Assembly (NCBI RefSeq): GCF_000715075.1
Contig: NC_134084.1
Location: 102,776,411 to 102,840,410 of the forward strand
Length of the DNA: 64,000 bases
Direction: 5' to 3'
Source: Nicotiana tabacum
Lineage: Eukaryota; Streptophyta; Magnoliopsida; Solanales; Solanaceae
A program made the translations under genes and the position numbers. This document shows, in pieces, positions 46,391-56,362 of this stretch (position 1 is its first letter; every line of letters begins with the position of its first letter). The notes beneath the pieces are model-generated. The model made no database searches and was not told the origin of the DNA. It was given only the letters and a program-made list of their open reading frames with translations.

Positions 46391-47710
46391 CCCTTGGAAA
46401 TTCAAATCCGGGAAAGGAATGGTTATTGTAATACAATTGAAGCAGCACCAAATACCCAACCATGGTACCATGACATCAAAAAGTTTCTGAAAACTCAAGA
46501 ATACCCCGAGCAAGCCAGTGGAGACCAAAAGAGAACCATTAGATGGCACGCGAGTGGTTTCTTTTTGAGTGGGGATGTCTTGTACAAGAGAACTCCGGAC
46601 CTCAATTTGTTAAGATGTGTTGACGTAGAAGAGGCTGGAAGAATCATGCATGAGGTACACGCGAGAGTATGCGGGCCCCACATGAATGGGTATGTTTTAG
46701 CAAAGAAAATCCTTCGAGCGGGTTATTACTGGATGACCATGGAAAAGGACTGTTTTAGTTTTGTTCGGAAGTGTCCACCGTGTCAGGTGCACGGTGATTT
46801 GATTCATGCACCTCCCACCGAACTGCATCCCATGTCTGCACCTTAGCCATTTGTTGCCTGGGGCATGGACGTCATTGGGCCAATCACGCCAAAAGCCTCA
46901 AATGGACACAGATTCATACTAGTTGCCATTGACTACTTTACAAAATGGGTTGAAGCAATCACTCTCAAGTCTGTCACCAAGAAAGTTGTGGTAGATTTCG
47001 TGCACTACAATCTTATCTGCCGTTTTGGCATTCCTGCAACTATTATCACGGACAATGCTGCAAACTTGAATAGTCATTTGATGGGGGAGATATGTGAGCA
47101 ATTCAAGATAATGCACCGAAACTCTACTCCTTATCGGCCTAAAGGCAATGGTGTCGTTGAAGCAGCAAACAAAAACATCAAAAAGATTTTGAGAAAGATG
47201 ATCCAAAGTTCCAGGCAGTGGCATGAAAAGTTGTCGTTTGCATTGTTGGGATATCGCACTACTGTGCGCACATTAATTGGAGCCACCCCGTATCTTTTGG
47301 TTTATGGCACAGAAGCCGTAATACCCGCCGAGGTTGAAATCCCCTCTCTCCGAATCATTGTTGAAGCCGAAATTGAAGACAGTGAGTGGGTTAAAACCCA
47401 TCTGGAACAATTAACCTTGATCGATGAAAAACGAATGGCTGCTGTTTGCCACGGGCAGTTGTACCAACAAAGAATGGCTCGTGCCTATAACAAGAAAGTG
47501 CAGCCTAGAAGTTTTGAAGTGGGGCAACTCGTTTTAAGGCGTATTCTTCCCCATCACTAGGAAGCAAAAGGAAAATTCGCTCCTAATTGGAAGGGCCCAT
47601 ACGTCATCAGAAAGATATTGTCGAGATGAGCATTGTATCTGGGCGATATCGAAGGAAATGATCCTGAAGCAGCTATAAATGCGGATGCAGTCAAAAGGTA
47701 CTATGTTTAG
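46391..47710 (+). pseudogene. Integrase of the plus-strand Ogre-like element, with stops
   Basis: The HHCC zinc-binding part is visible as MHEVHARVCGPHMNGYVLA followed by VRKCPPCQVHGD. Core residues: Asp in FVAWGMDVIGP (about 46868), Asp in TIITDNAANLNSH (about 47050) and Glu in GNGVVEAANKNIKK (about 47160). The C-terminal part includes LPWKG-type FAPNWKGPYVIRKIL and YLGDIEGNDPEAAINADAVK before the final TAG at 47708. Internal stops are TAG at 46844 (MSAP-PFVAWG, expected Trp), TAG at 47558 (LPHH-EAKGK, expected Gln) and TGA at 47627 (ILSR-ALYLG, expected Gly). All lie in one frame from 44870 onward, so decay is by substitutions. Confidence 0.9.
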
Positions 47711-47892
47711 TCTTTCTATAATAACAACATTGTCTGATTGGGAGGATGAAGGCTTTTATTCTCGCTACCCAAACACTATCTACCCTTTGCAAACCCATTT
47801 GTGCCGGTTACTCTTCTTTGATTGCCCTCTTTGGAACTTGAAAGTGTTATTGAAAAAAAAATAAATGAAAAAAAAGAAGAAGATGTTTTCCT

Positions 47893-47930
47893 GAACTACA
47901 TTCGACTTGATTCCGAAAGGATACGTAGGC
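47893..47930 (+). other. Structured junction motif after integrase
   Basis: GAACTACATTCGACTTGATT, inner hairpin TCC-GAAA-GGA with a GNRA-type loop, then TACGTAGGC. The outer arms pair as CTAC/GTAG. Confidence 0.7.
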
Positions 47931-48171
47931 AGCGTCTCTATGGGGTTCTGTCACACCAAAATAAAAATCCAAATTCCCTCAAAAGTAAAACTGGGGCAGA
48001 TGTTGTAATGGTCCTGCGATAATCCCGCTTGAATGGTTCCAAAGTTGTAATTCGATCCAAATCATTTTACCCAAATCCTTTCAAGTCCTTCCGATCAATC
48101 AGTGAGAATGTTCAAGGATCAGAGAATACAGCTACTTGGATCTGATGCAATAAAAATGAGAGAAATAAAAT

Positions 48172-48360
48172 GAGAGAGTCTTATTGGTGAAAACCCACAC
48201 GGGCACCATAAGGCGACGGTGAGCAGAAAAATTGAAAATGAGATAGCCTCGTTAGTGAAAACTCGTAAAGAGTACTATCAGGCAACGGTGAGAAGAGAAA
48301 TGAGAGAGGTTGATTGGCGAAAACCCGCAAAGGGTGCTGTCGATCGAAAAGAAGACACCT
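48172..48360 (+). repeat. Tandem repeat, about 65 bp, 3 diverged copies
   Basis: Copies start near 48172, 48237 and 48302 (GAGAGAGTCTTATTGGTG; GAGATAGCCTCGTTAGTG; GAGAGAGGTTGATTGGCG). The arms TGGTG/CACCA in copy 1 are matched by TAGTG/TACTA in copy 2. The homologous block in the other Ogre (4900-4640 minus) has GGTG/CACC and TAGTG/CACTA. Confidence 0.75.
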
Positions 48361-48539
48361 CCCACCACTGAAAGAGTCCTGGCCAGGTTTCTCGATTTGG
48401 AGATGTGGTTCACAATGAGTTGGATAGTTGTGCATATCGGGTATCCAGTCCAAGAAGCATGTCATATCTATTGAAGTCTGCATGCACCCTAGATAAGTCT
48501 TTCTTTCCCCCAAAAGGGATGCACCCTAGATAAGGCCTT

Positions 48540-49230
48540 CGTTCCCTAGTCGCATTTTGCCAACATTAGGGCTCCAATCCCTAAGTTGAGATTTTTTAGA
48601 CATAGGGCCTCCATCCCCTAGTCGCCTTTTGCCAACGTTAGGGCTCCAATCCCTAAGTTGAGATTTTAGACATAGGGCCTCCATTCCCTAGTCGTCTTTA
48701 TTGCCAACATTAGGGCTCCAATCCCTGAGTTGAGATTTTTAGACATAGGGCCTCCATTCCCTAGTCGTCTTTTACCAACATTAGGGCTCCAATCCCTGAG
48801 TTGAGATTTTTAGACATAGGGCCTCCATTCCATAGTCGCATTTTTTGCCAACATTAGTCGCCTTTTTGCCGATATTAGGGCTCCAATCCCTAAGTTGAGA
48901 TTTTTAGACATAGGGCCTCCATTCCCTAGTCGCCTTTTGTCAACATTAGGGCTCCAATCCCTGAGTTGAGATTTTTAGACATAGGGCCTCCATTCCCTAG
49001 TCGCCTTTTGCCAACTTTAGGGCTCCAATCCCTAGTTGAGATTTTAGACATAGGGCCTCCATTCCCTAGTCGCCTTTCTTTTCCAACATTAGGGCTCCAA
49101 TCCCTGAGTTGAGATTTTTAGACATAGGGCCTCCATTTCCTAGTCGCTTTTTTGCCAACATAGGGTATCCACTCCCTAGTCGAGGTTATTTTAGATATAG
49201 GGATCCATTCCCTAATCTCTTCCTCCTAAA
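48540..49230 (+). repeat. Tandem array, about 70 bp unit, about 9 copies
   Basis: Each unit has two small hairpins: TTAGGG-CTCCAAT-CCCTAA (or CCCTGA) and TAGGG-CCTCCATT-CCCTA, separated by GTTGAGATTTTTAGACA and GTCGCCTTTTGCCAACA. Copies vary in length; some lack one half (near 48835-48870 and 49160). Confidence 0.9.
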
Positions 49231-49789
49231 GACACGCAATCCTTATTTTACCGCTTTCAAAACAAAAAAAAAGTTTAGATTTTAGTTACAAATAACTTAC
49301 GAAATTTTCCTAGTGAAAACTGGGGCAGAAAAATTTCATTCGTTTGTTTGTTTTGGTGTCTGAGCAGGTTTGGCCTCGAGGCACAAGGTCTGAGACAACC
49401 AAAAGAATGAGTCTCAATCCAAAATAAAGAAAAGAAGAAAAGAAGCAAAAAGAAATGAACTCAAAGTGTTGATGTAGAGAAAGATGTGGACTGTTCAAGA
49501 TATGATTGAAGTCACAAGCTTCGCATGTCCCGCCTTGATCCGAAAAGCTGAAGAAGAATGAACCAGCAGTTGCAGCTAACGAGCATCAAGATTCAGATCA
49601 GAGTCTGCAGGAAGAACCAGTCAAGATCAAGGACAAGTTTCACAAGACTCATAGATAGGAATCTTGTAACTCATAGCTGATAGGCTTGTTTAGTTTCTCT
49701 TTGATTTTTGATATAATAATAGGATCACGGACCAGGGCCTCGACGGAACCTCACTCGACTCCTCAACTCATCATTCCATCATTTTTCTT

Positions 49790-49836
49790 GAACTACACGC
49801 GACCTGATTCCCTTATAACCCGGGATATGTAGGCTG
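49790..49836 (+). other. Structured junction motif before the PPT
   Basis: The outer arms are CTACA/TGTAG, a paired change relative to CTACG/CGTAG elsewhere. The inner arms are TCCC/GGGA. It lies about 135 bp before the polypurine tract. Confidence 0.75.
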
Positions 49837-49971
49837 TCCAAAACCAAGACTCGGTTGCACCCTTTCTCTTTTCTCTTATCCTTATTTCTTCTCTTTTGAA
49901 TAAAGATATGTTCAAAAATTAGTCACATGGCTCACCTTATCTTTGCTTGAAAACTCTTCATGTTTCCAAGC

Positions 49972-49980
49972 AAAGAGGGG
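49972..49980 (+). other. Polypurine tract
   Basis: AAAGAGGGG four nucleotides before the 3' LTR start at 49985, the expected plus-strand priming site. Confidence 0.75.
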
Positions 49981-49984
49981 CAGC

Positions 49985-52214
49985 TGTGAGCACCTAATTT
50001 TTGACAATATTTAATTTTTTTTTGTCACTTCTTCTATGTAAATATTTTAGGGGGTTTTAACATACAAATTTTTAGCTTTGTTATACTTTTTATTATAGGT
50101 TAAAAATACAAAATTTTAGAAGGTGAATTATTACTATTAATATTATTTTATTTTTATTCTTATTTTTAAATAATAATAAAAAATCTAAAAAATATTAATT
50201 TTTTTTTTAAAATTTCGGGAGAGATTTAAAAAAATAAGAAAAAGGGAAGTATGGAATTAAAAAAAAAGAAGTAAAAGTAGGTGGAATTCTCTTTTAAAAA
50301 AGTAAAAGAAAGTGAAAAATTAAAAAAATAAAAGTAAAGCTTTGTGGAAATTTTTAAAAATAAAAAGTAAAAGAAAGTTGGAATTAAAAAATAATATAAA
50401 GGTAGCTGAAAATTTAAAAATATTTAAATTAAAATAAAGTAGAATTTTTTAAAGAAAAGTAAAAGAAAGTGGATTGTTTTTTTAAGAAAAGTAAAATAAG
50501 TAGAATTCTCTTTTAAAAAAGTAAAAAAAAAGTGGGATTTTAAATAAGATAAAAGTAATTAAAGTTGGAATTTAAAAAATAAAAGTAAAGAAAGGTGGTA
50601 ATTCTTTTTATAAAAAAAGAAAAGCAAAATGTAAGTGGGATTTCTTTTAAATAAAAAAATTAAAAAATTGAAAAAAAAAAATCTGATTTTTTTTAAAAAT
50701 TCTCCTATAAATAGAAGAGAAATATTTGAAGAAAAGAAGAGAAGAGAAGAGGGAAGAATATTGAGAGAAAATAAATTTTCTTCTTCTATGCTAAAGAGAA
50801 TTTCTACTAGTTTTATTCTTTCTACTTATTTCTTTCAACAAAAAAAAAACATATAGTCATTCATTACCTTGTTTAAAAAAAATACCTCAAAAACAGGAGC
50901 TAAATCACACCAAAAATCAAATCCAAAAGCTTCAAACTCAATTTAAAAGATAGCCCAAAATACTAGCCCGAAGAGGTCGAAGTCGAGTTCGGTTCGAAAG
51001 GTTTCCGCTCGTTGTCTCTGATTGTGGTTCATTTGCACATTAAATTTGATGGTTGTTTGCTCCATATGTATTGAATAAGATCTTCATCTATAAAAGGTTC
51101 ATTCTTTTCTTAACCAATGTTTCCATTATTTTTCTTTCACCGTATTTCCTTTTGATTTGTATATTATATTTTGGTTATCTACCAACTTGAAAGATATGAA
51201 CAAAAAAAATTAAGGAAGAGCATCAAAAAATAGAATTCGTGAAAGCCAGAATGAGTTTCTTCAATGAGATTGTAGTTCATAGGGAAAGATAGGAAAATGT
51301 ATTCAAAATGGAGAGAGAACGATGTAATAGCTTGGATCCAAATTAAAGGATGTTAAGTCAATAGCAAATTTGATACCGACATGGGTGATTAGGTCCATAA
51401 TAACTCAAATCATATATTTCTTCAATAATAATTCTATATTCATAAATCATGACCTTGCAATAATCTCAAAGTAGTTTTAGGAAGAAACATAATCATGAAT
51501 ATTTGTAGTTTGTTTTAAATTGAATACAATCCTTTTAGAATAATCGAGGCGCTTCATGCCAAATAAAATCTCAAAACTCATGACCCTCATTTAATTAATT
51601 TTAATCCTTAGAAATCGAGGCGTGCCATTTAGTTGAATTTTCCATGGCCCTCGCAAACTTGAAAGTGCGTAGTTGCTTTCTATATTTTTTTAAAAAAAAA
51701 TTAATTTCCTAAACTCGGGTGTGCATTTTATGTGACCCAAATCCAAATCTCAACAACGTTAGATAAAATGTGTCGTGGACCGCGGGTGCATTTCATGTGA
51801 CGTGGTTCAATACGTGTTTTATATGACGTTGAATTTTTCCAAAAAAAAAATTAATTAAAAGCGGCTAATAAGTTAAAAAATATACCATAGGTTGAAACAT
51901 GTTTTAAAAATCAGATAATAGGCCAATTGTAATAGTTTAAGCGACCGTGCTAGAACCACCGAATCCGGGAATGTCTAACACCTTCTCCCGGGTTAACAGA
52001 ATTCCCTACTCAGAATTTCTGGTTCGCAGACTTCAAAAGGAATGTCGAAATTTCCTCGATTTGGGATTTAAAATAAATCGGTGACTTGGGACACCAAATA
52101 AACTATCCCAAGTGACGACTCTGAATTGAATAATTAATCCCATTTCGAATAATGTCACTTAAATTGGAAAAACTCTCTTATATACCTTCGGATGTGTAAA
52201 AAGGAGGTGTGACA
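49985..52214 (+). repeat. 3' LTR of the plus-strand Ogre-like element
   Basis: Starts TGTGAGCACCTAATTTTTG and ends AAGGAGGTGTGACA (2230 bp), collinear with 33841-36058. Confidence 0.95.
50706..50713 (+). promoter_or_regulatory. TATA box of the 3' LTR
   Basis: TATAAATA in the same context as 34543-34550 of the 5' LTR. It could drive read-through into the flanking DNA beyond 52214. Confidence 0.6.
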
Positions 52215-54339
52215 CTCTTAATGGTATGAGACCTTTTGGAGAAAATTGTGCGGGCTGACACAACACAAATAATATCACACTATATATATTCAAGAATTTA
52301 GCTAATTATGACCTTGAAAATAGATTATCTTGATTTTTTGACCTCCGCTTAACTCATGGGCAAACCTTTAAGGTTAAAGGTCAAAAGTGTTGTCCACGAG
52401 GGCAAGCGAGGGGCAACCGTTATTAAACTTGAAGTTCTGTCTATTGGGCAAGCAGGGTCAAAATACCAATAGTGGCAGTGTCTTGTTTCTGTCATTCATC
52501 CAAAAATATTTTTGGGTTGATTTAGCTTAATGAAATATTTTCTTGTAATAAATAAAATGATAAATAATGACATCACAGAGTTTACTAAGCACTCGTTAGC
52601 TATATTGAATATTTAGAATTGAAAAGCTATTTTTGTTTTAGAAAAATGGATAGGCTAGTTTGATTCCAAGCCAACTCTAAGGCTAGGCCAGTGCGACGGT
52701 TATTTTAGTACCCAAAATTTGAAAACCCGAATTTACTTTAAACTCTTATTATTATTATTAGTTTCTCTTTACATGTTGCACATATACGCTGAATCATATA
52801 GTATATAATTAGTGTAAATATAGATGTATTTGTTAAAAAAAAAATTTGCAATAAAACTTAATTGTTGACATAAAGTTATTTATACCAGTAAGTTCATAAA
52901 TTATGATAATTTTTTCACTCATTAATTAGTATATTTGTTTCACTTTTCAATTTTAATTTATCCTTTTTATATTAGAATTAATATATATCGACAACATAAT
53001 GAATTTCTTTTACAATCTTCTCTAAAACTGTGTGAACACAAAAGCATTCATATACCTGTTTTATTTTAGTATAATTTAACATATATATTATGATATTTAC
53101 AATTTATTTAAGATACTCACCAATAAATGCTACTATATTAATGAGTGAACTACAAACTATCGTTTAAATTGATCAAAAGGAGTAAATATTTTTGGCACCA
53201 CAAACACTCAAAACTTAAGCTACTACGTTATGTCTGTTTATTTCTTTTTTTGTTTAATTGTGATGATAGCCAAATCGAAATTTTCACTTTGAGTTTCGGA
53301 CCTCAACATCCAATAATCCACCAGTTTATTCTTTGTGTTCTTCTTCCTATTCTTTTTTATTTTTAAATTCACTATTTTTTTGTCTTAAAGGATTAATTTG
53401 TTGTTTAGAAGACAATTTTTGTTGTTAGGGTAAATTTTTTATAAAATAAATTTAAGGACCTCTCAATATGATTTCGTCTTAGGCCACAAGATCCGTTGAG
53501 CCGCCCCTACTAATTACATAATTCAAAAAAGGTTAACGAAAGACCAGGGTACAACGAGGCATTCATCTCATGTAATTATCAAGATCCATATATATGGAAG
53601 TGTGATCTTTAGAGCACTTTTTTAAAAATATGTTCATTGTATTATATTCGTGCTCATTCTCCCAATAATAACTACTGCATACAATAACTTTAATATTCAT
53701 GTACATTTTCTCTAGTAATTAAAGGTTTTCATCTTTTGATTGAATTACAATTCTCTATTCAGATTGTTTACATATTAGGGGGTTACTACGAATTAGACAT
53801 ATAAATGTACAAGAATTTTTACAGCATTGCAGGAGGTGTGATTGACATGTTGAATTCCAGTCTAAAAACCGTAAAAAAAAAAATATATGATTTTGCGTTT
53901 TTATAGAAGTGAAAAACTTTTCAAAAGCTTTCAATTTAACAAAAAAAAAAAAAAAAAAGACCGAAAGAAGGATTTCAGAAAACTTTTTAATTGTAAAAAT
54001 CACTTTCTGCTTTTGTCTCAAAGTAGTGTCGGCCAGAAATATTTTGCCTGGAGGAGCCCACAAATAGCATAGTAGGTAATGGTGGACCACCATACACAAT
54101 GTACACACGCGTCGTACCTTATCAGTCAAAACCAAAAAACAAAGGAAAGACGTGGAAACTTTCCATTGGTTATTAAGCTTTTGTCTTCCGTCAATTTATC
54201 GATGCGAGACCTTGTAGTCGTCAGAGTAATGACACGTGTAAGACTAATCACGAATACAATATTAAAGGCTTTCAAGATGCCCACGTCACACGTAATAATC
54301 AACATTATCAATCCCTAAAGTTTAGTTTACACCACCAAA

Positions 54340-54600
54340 AGGGTCGTTTGATTTGATTATGTTTGAATTAGTTATATTAGGATTCGTTATGTTAAAATAG
54401 TTATCCTAATATTATTTTTTAGTAATTGTTTGATGCTCCTATATTGTATTAATTTTGAAATTATTAATTTTATTGTTTTATCGTAGGTTAATTTATTTTG
54501 GAATTACTATTCCATCGTACTAAAAGTTATTCGTGCACTATTTTTAATCTTGAAATAATTTATTTCAGGATTAGTAACCAAACAAGAAATAACGTGGTAC
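54340..54600. repeat. Candidate MITE (GGGTCGTTTG end)
   Basis: GGGTCGTTTGATTTGATTATG on the left and, on the right, GGATTAGTAACCAAACAAG, whose complement CTTGTTTGGTT resembles the left end. The interior alternates ATAGTTATCCTAATATTA and similar words. Boundaries and target duplication are not resolved. Confidence 0.3.
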
Positions 54601-55382
54601 TAAATTTGTATTCAAAAATTATTTTGCTTATTTATCATACTAATATACGACTCATGAAAAGTTGGGCAAGTGATAAATATTCCTTTATCCTTAGAAATAA
54701 AGCGAGACTTTCCTATGCAAATTTAAATTAATTGAATCATCTCATAGGGAGTACAAGTTACCGAGTGAGACAAAAAAAAAAAAAAGAAGCTTACTTTAAC
54801 TTTGTTATTTGAGCTTTCCTATTTTCTAATCAAATATAGTGAGTGGGTGAAAGAGGGTGGAATATGACATGCGTCCATTAAATTTGTTTGTTGTAACAAA
54901 GTTAGATACAAGTGTTTACCATGACACTGGAACATATTAGGTGAAAAGGATGTTATGAATATTTTTTGTACTTTTTGTTGTTTATTTTATGATAGTTGGT
55001 GATCTCCACTGGTGACTAAGGTTTTATGAAAGTCACATTTGAAGTTGATATTTTGTCTGTCTCCGTTAAATAATACTACGTAATATTACAATTTTGATAT
55101 AATGGAGTCAAGTCGTTATAGTCGAGAGACGATACAGTGGTGTCACTAGTTTTTTTTTTTGGTTGCAAAATAGTACTTCTCTTCTAATTTCAATTTATAT
55201 GTCTTACTTTTTTTTTTATTAAAAAAATATTACCTTTTTATATTTAGTAAATTTTTAGTTCCAACATTCATGTTTTACTTTAATGACACTCCCTCTAGAA
55301 AATAACAATACATGTCTAAGACCATAAAATTTAAAGTTACTTTTGGTATGTAATATACACATTTAATTTAGTATCACAAGAC

Positions 55383-55850
55383 TAATTCTTTTTATATTCT
55401 TAAATTGCATGTTTAGTTAAATTAAGACACATAATGTTAGCATCATGTTTTTTTTGCCTTAATTTTGTGGTCCAAAATAAGTGATTTTTCCAGATTTCAA
55501 GAATGAATTAATTATTTGTTTCCTATATTGTCTTTGGAGTAAATAGTGTTGGAGTATGGGTTGGAGTATGCAATTCTTTTTATATTCTTAAATTGCATGT
55601 TTAGAATGTCATCATAGAGGATATTAACGTGTAAATAAACTTAAAAGGTTAAAGAACTTCCGAGTGATATAATTTTACTTGATTATTAATATGATGAGAA
55701 AAAAGATTCATAAAAAATGTTAGCATCATGTTTTTTTGCCTTAATTTTGTGGTCCAAAATAAGTAATTTTTCCAGATTTCAAGAATGAATTAATTATTTG
55801 TTTCCTATATTGTCTTTGGAGTAAATAGTGTTGGAGTATGGGTTAGAAGT
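55383..55850. repeat. Local duplication in AT-rich DNA
   Basis: A 130-bp segment starting TTAGCATCATG with TTTGCCTTAATTTTGTGGTC and ending TTGGAGTATGGGTTGGA (55437-55566) recurs at 55719-55849 with few changes. The preceding TTCTTTTTATATTCTTAAAT is also repeated (55386 and 55575). The second copy carries about 95 bp of extra sequence between the two parts. Confidence 0.85.
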
Positions 55851-55982
55851 GTTTACGTGAAAAGATAGTAAAGGTTAATACGGTCAATTTCCTTGCTAAT
55901 TAATGTTAAAAGGTGAATCTCTTAATCGGTATGAAAACAGTTAAAAAATCAATTATTTTGAACCGGAGGGAGTGTTTATGTG

Positions 55983-56170
55983 GGAAAATTTTATTTTGTG
56001 TCTCATACAACTGACACTAGTTGTATGAGGTAACTTTTTTGTCTCACAGTTTTGTGGACCCAGATTTCTGTGGACCCAGAAGTGTAAGATTGGGGTCCAC
56101 AAATTTGTGAGACAAAAAAGAGTCTCATACAACTAGTGTAAGTTTTATGAGACACAAAATAAAACTTTTC
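55983..56170. repeat. Foldback MITE, about 188 bp
   Basis: The ends are near-perfect inverted repeats: GGAAAATTTTATTTTGTGTC and, at the right, GACACAAAATAAAACTTTTCC read as complement, differing by one base. Further in, ACTAGTTGTATGAG / CTCATACAACTAGT and TTTTTTGTCTCAC / GTGAGACAAAAAA are also complementary, so the whole unit can fold on itself. Confidence 0.8.
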
Positions 56171-56362
56171 CTATTTCATGTATAGTACATTTAAATTTCG
56201 AAACAGGTACATTGACTTTTTCAACATTTGTCATCATGTAGGCTATTACTAATTTGACCGGTATATTGTTTACTTCGTTGAAAAGTGGAGTGTGTGCTCA
56301 CAAACTAAAAATAATGATAATTGTATAAAGTTGCTACTAAGATGAGAAGGAAAAGATATATT

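Larger units (their letters stand above)
47711..49971 (+). other. 3' UTR of the plus-strand Ogre-like element
   Basis: Non-coding. Contains motif copies at 47893 and 49790, AACTGGGGCAGATGTTG (47990), a three-copy repeat (48172-48360), a hairpin-monomer tandem array (48540-49230) and AACTGGGGCAGAAAAATTTC (49317). A hypervariable 3' UTR rich in tandem repeats is known for Ogre and is considered a source of satellite DNA. Confidence 0.8.
33841..52214 (+). mobile_element. Full-length Ogre-like (Tat, Ty3-gypsy) retrotransposon, 18.4 kb
   Basis: In order: 5' LTR, PBS, leader of about 1.8 kb, ORF1 (37845-39796), spacer, gag-pro (40511-44068), a putative intron, RT-RNaseH-INT (44306-47710), 3' UTR with tandem repeats, PPT and 3' LTR. 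An extra ORF1 before gag, an intron between pro and RT, two RNase H-like parts, a tRNA-Arg type PBS and great length are the known hallmarks of the Ogre lineage. The bases flanking the LTRs (CTTGT left, CTCTT right) do not form a clear 5-bp duplication. The coding regions carry many stops although the LTRs are very similar to each other. Confidence 0.95.
52215..55982. other. AT-rich intergenic DNA
   Basis: No credible gene. Open frames (53145-53366, 53755-54135, 54079-54318, 54498-54731) lack recognisable domains. Contains a candidate MITE near 54340-54600 and a local duplication at 55383-55850. Confidence 0.6.

Noticed and set aside
48540..49230. TTAGGG words as interstitial telomere repeats
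   Set aside because: The plant telomere unit is TTTAGGG in uninterrupted arrays. Here TTAGGG is the arm of a 70-bp repeat paired with CCCTAA.
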